64,000 nucleotides of DNA from an uncultured SAR116 cluster alpha proteobacterium (GTDB lineage: Bacteria; Pseudomonadota; Alphaproteobacteria; Puniceispirillales; Marisalimonadaceae): assembly GCA_902529515.1 (NCBI GenBank), contig CABZWX010000002.1, forward strand, positions 1-64,000. Direction: 5' to 3'. The notes under the pieces were generated by a model, which saw nothing but the letters and a program-made list of their open reading frames with translations, was not told the origin of the DNA and searched no databases. How positions within the stretch are numbered: position 1 is the stretch's first letter; every line of letters starts with the position of its first letter. The translations under genes were made by a program, and so were the position numbers. Shown here piece by piece: positions 45,493 to 55,264 of this stretch.

Positions 45493-47013
45493 ATGTTTGA
45501 AAACTTAACTGATAAGCTTGGAAATGTTTTTAAAGGACTCACAAAAAGGGGAGCTCTTTCTGAGAGTGATGTTGAAAAAGCACTTAAAGAAGTGCGAACA
45601 GCTCTTCTAGAAGCCGATGTTGCATTATCAGTCGTCAGAGAATTTATTGAAAAGGTTAAAGAAAGGGCAGTTGGTGAAGAAGTTTTAAGATCGGTTACAC
45701 CTGGTCAGCAAGTTATCAAGATTGTTAATGACGTTTTAATAGAAGTACTTGGCTCTACAGAATCAGAATTATTAATAGATCATGCTCCTCCTGCAATTAT
45801 ATTGTTAGTGGGTCTTCAGGGTTCTGGTAAAACTACAACTGCAGGTAAGTTGGCTTTTCATTTAAAATCTAAAAAAAGAAAGAAAGTTATGCTTGCATCG
45901 CTTGATATTTACAGGCCTGCAGCTAGAGAACAACTTAGAATATTAGGTGAACAAGCAGAAGTCTTGGTGCTTCCAGAAATTGATGGAGAAAGCCCAGAAA
46001 AAATAACAAAAAGAGCAATGGCTGCATCTAAAGTACAGGCAATAGATGTTTTAATACTTGATACTGCTGGAAGAACAACACTCGATACAGCCATGATGTC
46101 TGAGGCAAAAGAGGTTTTTAAATTATCCAAACCATCTGAAACTTTATTAGTTGCTGATGCAATGACTGGTCAAGATGCTGTTCAGACAGCAAAAGCATTT
46201 TCAGAGTTAATTAAAATATCAGGTGTTGTTTTAACGAGGTCTGATGGTGACGCAAGAGGTGGTGCTGCATTATCAATGAGATCGGTGACTGGATGTCCTA
46301 TAAAATTTGTTGGTATTTCTGAAAAACTAGAGGGATTAGAACCATTTTATCCAGACAGAGCTGCTGGAAGAATCTTAGATATGGGGGACGTTGTCTCACT
46401 TGTAGAAAAAGCTGCAGAAACTATTGCAGAAGAAGATGCTGCTCAAATGATGAAAAGAATGTCACAAGGCAGTTTTGATATGAATGATATGTTAAAACAA
46501 ATTGGACAATTAAAAAAAATGGGAGGTTTAGGTGGAATAATGTCCATGCTTCCAGGTATTGGCAAGATTCAGAAACAAATGGCTGCCAATAATTTTAATG
46601 ACAAAGCAATTTCAAAACAAGAAGCTATTATACACTCCATGACAAAAAAAGAGAGAGTAAATGTTTCTCTCTTAAATGCTTCTCGTAGAAAAAGAATTGC
46701 TTCAGGTTCGGGAACAGCTGTCTCAGATGTAAATAGACTTGTAAAACAACAACAAGACATGGCACGTATGATGAAAAAAATGGGTAAAATGGGTGGTCTT
46801 GGCGGATTAAAAAATATGATGTCTTCACTTGGTGGAGCAAGTCCAAATCCTGGTTTAGAGGATGGTCAAAATTCAGTTATTGATGCCAATAAGATGGCCG
46901 AGTTACAAAAAATGATGGGTGGTAATATGCCTAACTTAGGTAATATGGCAAATCGATTTGGAGGTATGGGGTTACCAGGGTTAGGCGGAAAGCCGTCCAA
47001 AAAAAGAAGATAA
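45493..47013 (+). CDS. ffh: Signal recognition particle protein Ffh
   Basis: SRP54 GTPase that binds signal peptides. Seen: N-domain LSESDVEKALKEVRTALLEADV (22-43), P-loop GLQGSGKTTT (107-116), LDIYRPAAREQL, LDTAGRTTLD, TRSDGDARGGAALS, and the Met-rich M domain (about 330-470) with GGLGGIMSMLPGIGKIQ and SRRKRIASGSG. The last 60 residues are Gly/Met-rich. Length 506 aa. It leads the rpsP-rimM-trmD-rplS group. Confidence 0.96.
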   Translation: MFENLTDKLGNVFKGLTKRGALSESDVEKALKEVRTALLEADVALSVVREFIEKVKERAVGEEVLRSVTPGQQVIKIVNDVLIEVLGSTESELLIDHAPPAIILLVGLQGSGKTTTAGKLAFHLKSKKRKKVMLASLDIYRPAAREQLRILGEQAEVLVLPEIDGESPEKITKRAMAASKVQAIDVLILDTAGRTTLDTAMMSEAKEVFKLSKPSETLLVADAMTGQDAVQTAKAFSELIKISGVVLTRSDGDARGGAALSMRSVTGCPIKFVGISEKLEGLEPFYPDRAAGRILDMGDVVSLVEKAAETIAEEDAAQMMKRMSQGSFDMNDMLKQIGQLKKMGGLGGIMSMLPGIGKIQKQMAANNFNDKAISKQEAIIHSMTKKERVNVSLLNASRRKRIASGSGTAVSDVNRLVKQQQDMARMMKKMGKMGGLGGLKNMMSSLGGASPNPGLEDGQNSVIDANKMAELQKMMGGNMPNLGNMANRFGGMGLPGLGGKPSKKRR

Positions 47014-47049
47014 ATTTATTTAACAATAACATAATTATAAGGAAAAAAA

Positions 47050-47535
47050 ATGGCGTTAAAAATAAGATTGTCTAGAGGTGGAGCAAAGAAACGACCTTTT
47101 TACAAGATAGTAGTTGCAGAAGCATTATCACCAAGAGATGGAAAGTTTATTGAAAGATTAGGCTCATATAACCCAATGGTAGCTAAGGACCATGCTGAAA
47201 GATTAGTTCTTGACACTGAAAGAGCAAAATACTGGTTATCACAAGGTGCACAACCAACACTAAGAGTTGCAAAAATGCTCTCATCAGATGGTTTGGTAAA
47301 AGCACCAGTGATTAGAGATCAACCAATTAAAAGTGCCCCAGGTAAGAAAAGGCAAGAAAGAGAAGCAGAAGTGGCAGAAAAGTCATCAGTTCCATCAGAA
47401 GCTCCAGTGGAGGAGGCAGCAAAAGAAGAGGCACCTGCGGTAGAAGCTCCAGTGGAAGAAGCAGCAAAAGAAGAGGCACCTGCGGTAGAAGCTCCAGCAG
47501 AAGAAGCAGCAAAAGAAGAGGACAAAAAAGAATAA
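47050..47535 (+). CDS. rpsP: 30S ribosomal protein S16 with acidic repeat tail
   Basis: Residues 1-85 are a normal S16 ([20 protein letters not shown], then [14 protein letters not shown]). The rest is an Ala/Glu/Pro-rich tail built from a repeat of 15 residues ([15 protein letters not shown]). A tail is common in alphaproteobacterial S16, but the near-exact repeats are unusual. Ribosome site AAGGA upstream. The strand opposite is open but is a shadow of the repeat. Confidence 0.95.
   Translation: MALKIRLSRGGAKKRPFYKIVVAEALSPRDGKFIERLGSYNPMVAKDHAERLVLDTERAKYWLSQGAQPTLRVAKMLSSDGLVKAPVIRDQPIKSAPGKKRQEREAEVAEKSSVPSEAPVEEAAKEEAPAVEAPVEEAAKEEAPAVEAPAEEAAKEEDKKE
47401..47520 (+). repeat. 45-bp tandem repeat in the rpsP tail
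   Basis: Two nearly identical 45-base units (47401-47445, 47446-47490) and a partial third (47491 to about 47520). Units start GCTCCAGTGGA and end CCTGCGGTAGAA. Because the period is a multiple of three the copy number could change without breaking the frame. Confidence 0.85.
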
Positions 47536-47541
47536 ATAACT

Positions 47542-48051
47542 TTGTTAAAAAAAAATTTAATTGAAATAGGATGCTTTGTAGGTGTCCATGGCATTAAAGG
47601 AGAAGTAAAGCTTAAAAGCTTTACAGAAATTCCAGAAAATATTTTTTCTTTCAATGAAATTTTTATAGAGAATTCTGAAAATCCAATAAAATTAAAGTTA
47701 ATTAGACAGTTAAAACAAATATTTATTTGCAAAATCGAAAATGTTGAAACAAGAACTGACGCTGAGAATTTTAAAGGATTAAAGTTATTTATATCCAGAA
47801 AAAGTTTACCAAAACTTACAAATAATGAGTTTTACCATTCTGATTTGTTGAACTTTGCAGTTTATAATTTAAATAAAGAAAGCTTTGGCAAAGTAATATC
47901 TTTAGAGGATTTTGGAGCAGGGTTGTTGGTTGAGGTTAAAAAAAATAATAAGACCTTTTATTTGCCAATGGGAAAAGATTTTCTAAAAAAAATTGATTAT
48001 AAAGATAAACAAATAATTTTAGATCTTGAGAAAGATTTAATCGAAAATTAA
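47542..48051 (+). CDS. rimM: 16S rRNA processing protein RimM
   Basis: Late 30S assembly factor that binds S19 and 16S rRNA. Seen: IEIGCFVGVHGIKGEVKLKSFTE in the N-terminal barrel and the PRC-like C-terminal FGKVISLEDFGAGLLVEV and YLPMGKDFLKKIDY. Length 169 aa. The start is TTG, six bases after the rpsP stop. Canonical place between rpsP and trmD. Confidence 0.93.
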   Translation: MLKKNLIEIGCFVGVHGIKGEVKLKSFTEIPENIFSFNEIFIENSENPIKLKLIRQLKQIFICKIENVETRTDAENFKGLKLFISRKSLPKLTNNEFYHSDLLNFAVYNLNKESFGKVISLEDFGAGLLVEVKKNNKTFYLPMGKDFLKKIDYKDKQIILDLEKDLIEN

Positions 48052-48065
48052 AAAGGAGATTTTTT

Positions 48066-48752
48066 GTGTGGAATTCAACTGTTTTGTCATTATTCCCAGA
48101 AATGTTTCCCGGCACTCTAGATTTTTCAATAGCAGGCAAAGCCCTTAGAAAAAATTTGTGGTCTCTAAAAACTGTTAATATTAGACAATTTTCAAATAAC
48201 AAAAATGGTAAAGTAGATGAAGTTCCATTTGGTGGTGGGCCAGGAATGGTTATTAATCCCGAAGTTTTAGATAAAGCCCTTAAATCTGTTGCTAAATCTG
48301 TTGGACGTAGAATTTACCTTACACCAAGAGGAAAAAAATTTGATCAAGAATTTGCAAAGAAATTATCACAAGAAAAAGGTGCTGTTTTTATATGTGGGAG
48401 ATACGAAGGCGTCGATGAAAGGTTTCTAATTCGTAATGAAATAGAAGAGGTAAGTGTTGGAGATTTCGTTTTATCTGGTGGAGAAATTGGTGCTCAATTA
48501 ATCATGGACGCGACTATAAGACTTATTCCTGAGGTAATTGGAAATGCTGCAGGGTTGGTGGATGAAAGTTTTGAAAGACATTTGTTAGAATATCCATTAT
48601 ATACTCATCCAAGAGTATGGAAAGATATGGAAGTGCCAGAGGTACTATTATCTGGAAATCATAAAAAAATCCAAATGTGGAAATTAAAGATGTCTGAAAA
48701 GCTTACCAAATTTAGGAGACCAGATTTATGGTCAAAATATATTAAATCTTAA
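48066..48752 (+). CDS. trmD: tRNA (guanine-N1-)-methyltransferase
   Basis: Methylates G37 of tRNA. SPOUT fold with the deep-knot elements PFGGGPGMVINPE, ICGRYEGVDERF and GDFVLSGGEIGAQ, and a C-terminal GNHKKIQMWK helix. GTG start with AAAGGAGAT 5-6 bases upstream. Length 228 aa. Confidence 0.96.
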   Translation: MWNSTVLSLFPEMFPGTLDFSIAGKALRKNLWSLKTVNIRQFSNNKNGKVDEVPFGGGPGMVINPEVLDKALKSVAKSVGRRIYLTPRGKKFDQEFAKKLSQEKGAVFICGRYEGVDERFLIRNEIEEVSVGDFVLSGGEIGAQLIMDATIRLIPEVIGNAAGLVDESFERHLLEYPLYTHPRVWKDMEVPEVLLSGNHKKIQMWKLKMSEKLTKFRRPDLWSKYIKS

Positions 48753-48805
48753 CTAGAAAAATATTTATTAATTTGCTATGAGTATTTTCACGAAAGGGTA
48801 GACAG

Positions 48806-49237
48806 ATGAACGTTATTGATAAAATTCAAAAAGATCAAATGGACAAGATTGTTGCTGAAAGATCTATACCTGATTTTAGCGCAGGTGATACAATAAAAGT
48901 TGATGTAAAAATTGTCGAAGGTGATAAAGAAAGGATTCAAGCATTTGAGGGATTATGTATTGCTCGAAGTGGAGGTGGGTTGAACGAAAGCTTTACCGTT
49001 AGAAAAATTTCATATGGTGAGGGTGTTGAGAGAATTTTTCCAATATTTTCTCCTAAAATTGCTGGAATAACTGTTCTTAAAAAAGGTAAAGTAAGAAGAG
49101 CTAAGTTATATTATCTAAGAGATAGAAGAGGTAAATCAGCACGAATCGCTGAAAAAATCATGGTTTCTAAACAAGATACTAAATCTCAAGTTGATCAACC
49201 TGTTTCCAAAGAAGTTGCTGAAGACACAACTTCATAA
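48806..49237 (+). CDS. rplS: 50S ribosomal protein L19
   Basis: Seen: [30 protein letters not shown] and [17 protein letters not shown], then [18 protein letters not shown]. Length 143 aa, with a short Ser/Gln/Glu tail beyond the usual 115-130 residues. It ends the ribosomal group; leuC follows after 66 bases. Confidence 0.96.
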   Translation: MNVIDKIQKDQMDKIVAERSIPDFSAGDTIKVDVKIVEGDKERIQAFEGLCIARSGGGLNESFTVRKISYGEGVERIFPIFSPKIAGITVLKKGKVRRAKLYYLRDRRGKSARIAEKIMVSKQDTKSQVDQPVSKEVAEDTTS

Positions 49238-49303
49238 AAGTTTTTAACTTTATAAAACAAATAATATTTTAGTATTTTGATACAACTTAATGGAGTTCTA
49301 AAA

Positions 49304-50707
49304 ATGAAACCCAGAACATTGTTTGATAAAATTTGGGATTACCATCTTATTAGTACACAAGAAGATGGTGCGTCATTAATATATATTGATAGGCATTTAG
49401 TTCATGAAGTAACAAGCCCACAAGCATTTGAGGGGTTAAGAATGTCTGGTAGAGATGTAAATTCTCCTAACCGAACTCTAGCTGTGGCTGATCATAACGT
49501 ACCAACAACTGATAGAGCTGACGGAATTCAAGAAGAAGAATCTCGGATCCAAGTTGAAGCTCTAGACAAGAATGTAGAAGATTTCGGAATACCATATTTT
49601 AATATGATGGACAAAAGACAAGGAATTGTTCACGTGATAGGGCCAGAACAAGGCTTTACCCAACCGGGTATGACAATAGTTTGTGGTGACAGCCATACCG
49701 CAACCCACGGTGCATTTGGAGCTCTGGCGTTTGGTATTGGCACTTCAGAAGTTGAACATGTTTTGGCTACTCAAACTTTAATTCAAAAGCCAGCTAAAAA
49801 CATGCTCATCAATGTTGAAGGTGAGCTTCAACCAGGCGTGTCTCCTAAAGATTTAGTTCTTGCTATTATTGGAGAAATCGGCACTGCAGGCGGTACTGGT
49901 CATGTTATCGAGTATTCAGGTAAAGCAATAGAGCAACTTTCTATGGAAGGTAGAATGACTGTTTGTAATATGTCAATAGAAGCTGGTGCAAGAGCAGGAA
50001 TGATAGCTCCTGACAAAGTAACATTTGATTACTTAAGAGATAAACCCATGTCTCCAAAAGGTAAAGATTGGGATTTAGCTTTAGAATGGTGGCAATCATT
50101 ACCTTCAGATGAAAATGCATTTTATGACAAAAAAATTACCATTAACGGTAATAAAATCAAACCAACCGTAACATGGGGTACTAGTCCAGAAGATGTTGTT
50201 TCAATTGATGGTTATATACCTGATCCCTCAAAGATTAAAGATGAGGACGCTAGAGCTAAGGTACAAAGATCACTAGATTATATGGGATTAGTAGGTGGTC
50301 AAAAGATATCTGAAGTTGAAATAAATACTGTATTCATAGGTTCATGTACAAATTCCAGAATAGAAGATTTAAGGTCAGCTGCAAAAGTAATAGATGGAAA
50401 AAAAGTTAAAAAAGGTATTAGGGCCATGGTAGTTCCAGGTTCTGGATTGGTAAAAAGTCAGGCTGAAGAAGAGGGTCTAAATTTATTATTTACTGAAGCA
50501 GGTTTTGAGTGGAGAGAGCCCGGTTGTTCAATGTGTTTAGCAATGAATGAAGACAAACTTCAACCTGGTGAAAGGTGCGCAAGTACATCTAATCGAAATT
50601 TTGAAGGTAGACAAGGGAAAGGTGGAAGAACACATCTAGTTAGTCCTGAAATAGCTGCTGCCTCTGCAATTACAGGCAGATTAACTGATTATACTTTAAT
50701 CACGTAG
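49304..50707 (+). CDS. leuC: 3-isopropylmalate dehydratase large subunit
   Basis: Iron-sulfur isomerase of leucine synthesis. The ATG at 49304 with GGAG nine bases upstream is chosen over a longer TTG/ATA-rich extension. Seen: [26 protein letters not shown], the 4Fe-4S cysteines in [11 protein letters not shown] (C348) and GCSMCLAMN (C408, C411), and [10 protein letters not shown]. Length 467 aa. Confidence 0.95.
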   Translation: MKPRTLFDKIWDYHLISTQEDGASLIYIDRHLVHEVTSPQAFEGLRMSGRDVNSPNRTLAVADHNVPTTDRADGIQEEESRIQVEALDKNVEDFGIPYFNMMDKRQGIVHVIGPEQGFTQPGMTIVCGDSHTATHGAFGALAFGIGTSEVEHVLATQTLIQKPAKNMLINVEGELQPGVSPKDLVLAIIGEIGTAGGTGHVIEYSGKAIEQLSMEGRMTVCNMSIEAGARAGMIAPDKVTFDYLRDKPMSPKGKDWDLALEWWQSLPSDENAFYDKKITINGNKIKPTVTWGTSPEDVVSIDGYIPDPSKIKDEDARAKVQRSLDYMGLVGGQKISEVEINTVFIGSCTNSRIEDLRSAAKVIDGKKVKKGIRAMVVPGSGLVKSQAEEEGLNLLFTEAGFEWREPGCSMCLAMNEDKLQPGERCASTSNRNFEGRQGKGGRTHLVSPEIAAASAITGRLTDYTLIT

Positions 50708-50723
50708 TTTTAGAGGTTTAACT

Positions 50724-51329
50724 ATGGAAAAATTTAAAAATATTAGAGGTATAGCTGCTCCATTTAATTTTATAAATGTAGATACAGACAAAATAATCCC
50801 TAAACAATTTTTAAAGACAATTAAAAGAACAGGTTTAGGTAAACATCTTTTTGATGAGATGAGATTTAATGATGACGGTTCTGAAAAAGAAGAATTTGTG
50901 TTAAATAGAGAGCCATATAGAAAATGTAATATTCTTGTTGCAGGTGATAACTTTGGATGTGGTTCAAGTAGAGAACATGCGCCTTGGGCTTTATCTGATT
51001 TTGGAATAAAATGTATTATTTCAACATCTTTTGCGGATATTTTTTATAATAATTCTTTTAAAAATGGCCTCTTACCTATTAAAGTTTCATCTGATGAAAG
51101 AGATGCTTTATTGGCAGATTCAAATGATTTGGAAAATCCTGAACTAGAAATTGATCTTCCATCTCAGGAAATTAGAAGGCCTAATGGAGCAGTTATCAAA
51201 TTTGAAATCGACCCTTTTAGAAAAAAATGCTTACTTGAAGGATTGGATGATATAGGCATAACAATGCAACAATCCGGTGATATCAAAGAATTTGAAACCA
51301 AAATGTCTAATGAAAGACCCTGGTTATAA
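50724..51329 (+). CDS. leuD: 3-isopropylmalate dehydratase small subunit
   Basis: Partner of LeuC. Seen: [32 protein letters not shown] (the substrate swivel loop), and [16 protein letters not shown]. Length 201 aa; it follows leuC by 16 bases with AGAGG upstream. Confidence 0.95.
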   Translation: MEKFKNIRGIAAPFNFINVDTDKIIPKQFLKTIKRTGLGKHLFDEMRFNDDGSEKEEFVLNREPYRKCNILVAGDNFGCGSSREHAPWALSDFGIKCIISTSFADIFYNNSFKNGLLPIKVSSDERDALLADSNDLENPELEIDLPSQEIRRPNGAVIKFEIDPFRKKCLLEGLDDIGITMQQSGDIKEFETKMSNERPWL

Positions 51330-51349
51330 TTAAAAAGTGAGTTTATAAA

Positions 51350-52465
51350 ATGCCATCTAATCGTACGTTAATGGTTCTTCCTGGAGATGGAGTTGGGCCA
51401 GAGGTTATTAAAGAAACTTTAAGAGTTGTTGATTGGTTTGCAAAAAATAAAAGTATAAGTTTTAACATAAAAGAAGGTTTAGTAGGAGGTGCTTCTTTTG
51501 ATAAATATGGTACGCCTCTTTCAGAAGAAACTTTATCAGATGCAGTTGATGCTGATGCAATTTTATTTGGTGCAGTAGGAAGTCCAAAATACGATGGAGT
51601 TGAATTTGAGAAGAGACCTGAAAATGGTCTTCTGAGACTAAGAAAAGAAATGGATTTGTTTGCTAATCTTAGGCCTGCCATGGTGTTTCCTGCACTTGTT
51701 GATGCCTCTTCCCTTAAACCTAATATTATCTCAGGCTTAGACATTTTAATATTAAGAGAGTTAACAGGAGGTATTTATTTTGCAGAGCCTCGCGGAATAG
51801 AAGAAATTGATACTCAAATAAAAAAAGGTTATGACACTAATCTTTATACTACCCCAGAGATTGAAAGAATTGGCAGAGTTGCATTTGATATGGCAAGAGC
51901 CAGAAATGGGAAAGTTACTTCTGTAGAAAAAGCTAATGTAATGATGTCAGGTGTTTTGTGGAGAGAGGTGATGACCAATCTTCATAAAAAAGAAGGCTCA
52001 GATATATTAATTAACCATATGTATGCTGATAATTGCGCAATGCAATTAGTAAGAGATCCTAAGCAATTTGATGTTATTGTTACAGACAATTTATTTGGTG
52101 ATATTTTATCGGACTGCGCAGCTATGTTAACTGGTTCACTCGGAATGCTTCCTTCTGCCAGTTTAGGATCTGTAGACCAAAATACTGGCAAGAGACATGC
52201 TATGTATGAGCCAGTTCATGGATCAGCTCCAGATATTGCTGGAAAAGAGTTAGCAAATCCATTGGCAGAACTTTTAAGTTTATCAATGTTATTTCGTTAT
52301 TCATTTGAAATGAAAGAAGAGGCAGATTTAATTGATGAGGCTGTTTCAAGAGCTTTAGATGCTGGACCAAGAACGCAAGATATAATGGCTTCAGGAAGAG
52401 TCAAAGTTGGTACAAAAGGAATGATGGATTCAGTTATCAACAAATTAGAGGAATTAACAAAATAA
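51350..52465 (+). CDS. leuB: 3-isopropylmalate dehydrogenase
   Basis: NAD-dependent oxidative decarboxylase. Seen: VLPGDGVGPEVIKE, NLRPAMVFPAL, ELTGGIYFAEPRG, the DN-x5-GDILSD metal motif, and MYEPVHGSAPDIAGK. Length 371 aa. The stop codon is followed directly by the asd ATG. Confidence 0.96.
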   Translation: MPSNRTLMVLPGDGVGPEVIKETLRVVDWFAKNKSISFNIKEGLVGGASFDKYGTPLSEETLSDAVDADAILFGAVGSPKYDGVEFEKRPENGLLRLRKEMDLFANLRPAMVFPALVDASSLKPNIISGLDILILRELTGGIYFAEPRGIEEIDTQIKKGYDTNLYTTPEIERIGRVAFDMARARNGKVTSVEKANVMMSGVLWREVMTNLHKKEGSDILINHMYADNCAMQLVRDPKQFDVIVTDNLFGDILSDCAAMLTGSLGMLPSASLGSVDQNTGKRHAMYEPVHGSAPDIAGKELANPLAELLSLSMLFRYSFEMKEEADLIDEAVSRALDAGPRTQDIMASGRVKVGTKGMMDSVINKLEELTK

Positions 52466-53494
52466 ATGTCTTATAATATTGCTGTTGTTGGTGCTACAGG
52501 TGCCGTTGGTCGAGAAATGCTTCAAACTTTGTTTGAAAGAAAATTTCCAGTAAAAAATATTTTTGCTCTTGCTTCAACATCCTCTGTTGGTAAGGAGGTA
52601 TCATTTGGTGACGACAAAATACTAAAAGTTAGTTCAGTTGATGATTTTAACTTTGAAAAAGCAGATATAGCTCTTTTTTCAGCTGGTTCAGATATAGCAA
52701 AAAAATTTGGTCTAAAGGCGGGAGTTAAGGGTTGTATTGTTATTGACAATTCTTCCTCCTTTAGGATGGATGATAAAGTACCTTTAATTGTTCCTGAAGT
52801 TAATCCTGAAGCGATTAATGGTTATAAAAATAAAAACATAATTGCAAATCCTAATTGTTCAACTATCCAGCTAGTTGTTGCTTTAAAGCCAATACATAAA
52901 AAATATGAAATATCAAGAGTTGTTGTCTCAACATATCAAGCAGTTTCTGGAGCTGGGAAACCAGCTATGGACGAACTTTTCAATCAAACAAAGGGTGTTT
53001 TTGTTCATGATCAATCTAAACCAGAACAATTTACCAAAAAAATAGCATTTAATGTAATCCCTCATATTGATATTTTTATGGATGATGGTTTTACGAAAGA
53101 AGAGTGGAAAATGAGGGTTGAGACAAAAAAAATATTAGATCCTAATATTGATTTGGTTGCTCATTGCGTAAGGGTTCCAGTATTTATTGGTCATAGTGAA
53201 GCGGTTTTTATAGAATGCAAAAAAGACATCGATGAAAAAAATGTTAGAAGCTTATTAAGAGATGCTAATGGTGTAACAGTGGTAGATCACCGAGCAGATG
53301 AAGGATACGTAACTCCCGAAGAAGTGGCTGGTGAAGACGAAGTTTATATTAGCAGAATTAGAAAAGATCCTTCAGTAAAAAATGGTATTGTTTTTTGGTG
53401 TGTTGGAGATAATTTAAGAAAAGGTGCGGCATTAAATACCGTCCAGATAGCTGAATTGTTGGCAAACAAAAAAATAAAAGGTGTTCCTCTTTAA
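52466..53494 (+). CDS. asd: Aspartate-semialdehyde dehydrogenase
   Basis: Branch-point reductase feeding lysine, threonine and methionine. Seen: VGATGAVGREM, IDNSSSFRMD, the catalytic cysteine in ANPNCSTIQLV (about residue 131), STYQAVSGAG, and CVRVPVFIGHSEAVF. Length 342 aa. It is coupled to leuB with no spacer. Confidence 0.96.
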   Translation: MSYNIAVVGATGAVGREMLQTLFERKFPVKNIFALASTSSVGKEVSFGDDKILKVSSVDDFNFEKADIALFSAGSDIAKKFGLKAGVKGCIVIDNSSSFRMDDKVPLIVPEVNPEAINGYKNKNIIANPNCSTIQLVVALKPIHKKYEISRVVVSTYQAVSGAGKPAMDELFNQTKGVFVHDQSKPEQFTKKIAFNVIPHIDIFMDDGFTKEEWKMRVETKKILDPNIDLVAHCVRVPVFIGHSEAVFIECKKDIDEKNVRSLLRDANGVTVVDHRADEGYVTPEEVAGEDEVYISRIRKDPSVKNGIVFWCVGDNLRKGAALNTVQIAELLANKKIKGVPL

Positions 53495-53519
53495 TGTTTA
53501 AAATTTCAAAATAATTATT

Positions 53520-54449
53520 ATGGAATTCATCTGGATTTTTGCAGCAATATTTGCCGCAGCCTGTCAAACTGCTCGTTCTGCATTTCAAAAAAATATGATC
53601 TCCAAATTAGGAGAATATGGAGCCGCATATATTAGATTTTGTTATGCTTTACCTTTTACCTCACTTATTTGGCTAATTTGGATAAGCATTCCAGGAAATA
53701 ATATTCCCGACCTTTCTTTATATTCTTTATTTTTATGTTTATTGGGATCAATTTTTCAAGTTTTATTTACTTACGTTCTTATGAAAGTTTTTGCACATAA
53801 AAACTTTGCTACAGGAATTGCATTTTCTAAAACAGAAGTAATTCTTATCGCTTTTTTGGAGATCATAATTCTAAGTGTTACTTTCTCTACATCTATAATG
53901 TTAGGTATAATACTAGGTGTTATATCTGTATTATTATTATCTTATGCCAAAAAAGCAGATAGCATTTTAAAAACTATTAAACTTCTAATTAACTCAACTT
54001 TATCTGTAGGTACTCTTGTTGGTCTTTTATCTGGATTACTTTTAGCTGGCTCTGTAGTTGCATTTAGAATGTCTATTATATCAGTAGAGGGTCCCCTATT
54101 AGATAAATCAATTTTCATTTCTTTTATAGCGATTGTTTTTCAAACTACATTGGTAGGCTTGTATCTCGTCATAAATAAAAAAGATCAATTTTTAGCTGTT
54201 ATTAAATATTGGAAACCTAGTTTGCCAGCAGGCTTATCCGGGACAGGAGCTACATTTGGCTGGTTTGTAGCATTTGGGTTAACGACAGCTGCTGAAGTTA
54301 GGGCAGTGGGGCAAATAGAATTAATTTTCTCAATTTTAATATCAGTGATTTTTTTTAAGGAAAAGATTAAAATAACTGAACTTACAGGTATAATTTTACT
54401 TGGTTTATCAATCTTAATTATTATTTTTGAAGAAAATTTAAAATTTTGA
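53520..54449 (+). CDS. EamA/DMT-superfamily transporter
   Basis: Multipass membrane protein of about 10 helices in two EamA repeats (residues about 1-140 and 155-305). N-terminal WIFAAIFAAACQTARSAFQKNM and GAAYIRFCYALPF, then repeat 2 with VAFGLTTAAEVRAVGQIELIFSILISVIFF, the typical end signature. The substrate is unknown; family members export amino acids or other metabolites. It follows asd by 25 bases. Confidence 0.88.
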   Translation: MEFIWIFAAIFAAACQTARSAFQKNMISKLGEYGAAYIRFCYALPFTSLIWLIWISIPGNNIPDLSLYSLFLCLLGSIFQVLFTYVLMKVFAHKNFATGIAFSKTEVILIAFLEIIILSVTFSTSIMLGIILGVISVLLLSYAKKADSILKTIKLLINSTLSVGTLVGLLSGLLLAGSVVAFRMSIISVEGPLLDKSIFISFIAIVFQTTLVGLYLVINKKDQFLAVIKYWKPSLPAGLSGTGATFGWFVAFGLTTAAEVRAVGQIELIFSILISVIFFKEKIKITELTGIILLGLSILIIIFEENLKF

Positions 54450-54509
54450 ATTTAAGATTTGAATTATTTATTTAGTTCATTTATTTAAATAACAAAGAAT
54501 GAGATTAAT

Positions 54510-54896
54510 ATGAGTAGACAAAGACCGCTTTCACCACATCTTCAAATATATAAACCACAAATAACCTCTGTCTTGTCAATTCTTCACAGAGGAACGGGTA
54601 TTGTATTATCAATAGGAAGTATAATTTTAGTGTTATGGATTGTTACTCTTACTTTAGGTGAAAGCACTTATTTAATGTATTCAAGTATAATTAATAACTG
54701 GTTCGGCAAATTGATAATTTTTGGTTTCACCTTTGCTTTGTTTTATCATCTTAGTAATGGTATCCGGCATCTTTTTTGGGATGCAGGTTACGGATATGAC
54801 CTAAATCATGCATATATTTCTGGCATATCTGTAATAATTTCCTCGTTATTATTGACTTTTATGACATGGATCATAGTCTATCTCAGAGTTGTTTAA
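54510..54896 (+). CDS. sdhC: Succinate dehydrogenase cytochrome b556 subunit
   Basis: First membrane anchor of complex II. Seen: SRQRPLSPHLQIYKPQITS, the quinone-side SILHRGTGIVLS, and ALFYHLSNGIRHLFWDAGYG with heme-ligand histidine. Three helices. Length 128 aa. It starts the operon sdhCDAB. Confidence 0.94.
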   Translation: MSRQRPLSPHLQIYKPQITSVLSILHRGTGIVLSIGSIILVLWIVTLTLGESTYLMYSSIINNWFGKLIIFGFTFALFYHLSNGIRHLFWDAGYGYDLNHAYISGISVIISSLLLTFMTWIIVYLRVV

Positions 54897-54904
54897 AGAA
54901 AGTG

Positions 54905-55249
54905 ATGAAAATGCAATCTAAATCTCATGGTGTAGTTCACTGGAAGTTACAAAGGATTTCAGCAATTGCAATGATACCTCTTATAATTTGGTTTGTCTCT
55001 TCGCTTGTTTTTAGCTTAATTAATGGCTATGACCAATCTATTAATTGGTTACAGAGTCCTCTTAATGCAACAGGAATGGTTCTTTTATTTGGGACCTTAT
55101 ACTTTCATGCAGCATCAGGACTGCAAGTTGTAGTCGAAGATTATGTGCATAATGAGGGGTTGAAAATAATGTCTTTAATACTTATAAAATTATTATCTGT
55201 CCTCTTAGGTGTTTTATCAATCCTTTGCGTTTTGAAAATTTATTTATAA
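54905..55249 (+). CDS. sdhD: Succinate dehydrogenase membrane anchor subunit
   Basis: Second anchor. The ATG at 54905 gives MKMQSKSHGVVHWKLQRIS; an upstream open frame that overlaps sdhC is not convincing. It has three helices and LYFHAASGLQVVVEDYVHNE, which carries the heme/quinone His and Asp residues. Length 114 aa. Confidence 0.92.
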   Translation: MKMQSKSHGVVHWKLQRISAIAMIPLIIWFVSSLVFSLINGYDQSINWLQSPLNATGMVLLFGTLYFHAASGLQVVVEDYVHNEGLKIMSLILIKLLSVLLGVLSILCVLKIYL

Positions 55250-55264
55250 TTAGAAAGTTGTTTT

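Noticed and set aside
47319-47732. Long open frame (137 codons) on the minus strand across rpsP and rimM
   Set aside because: It is rich in Ala/Ser because it mirrors the Glu/Ala/Pro repeat of the S16 tail; it has no ribosome site or homology.
51343-51744. 133-codon minus-strand frame
   Set aside because: Antisense to leuB; no ribosome site and no recognisable motif.
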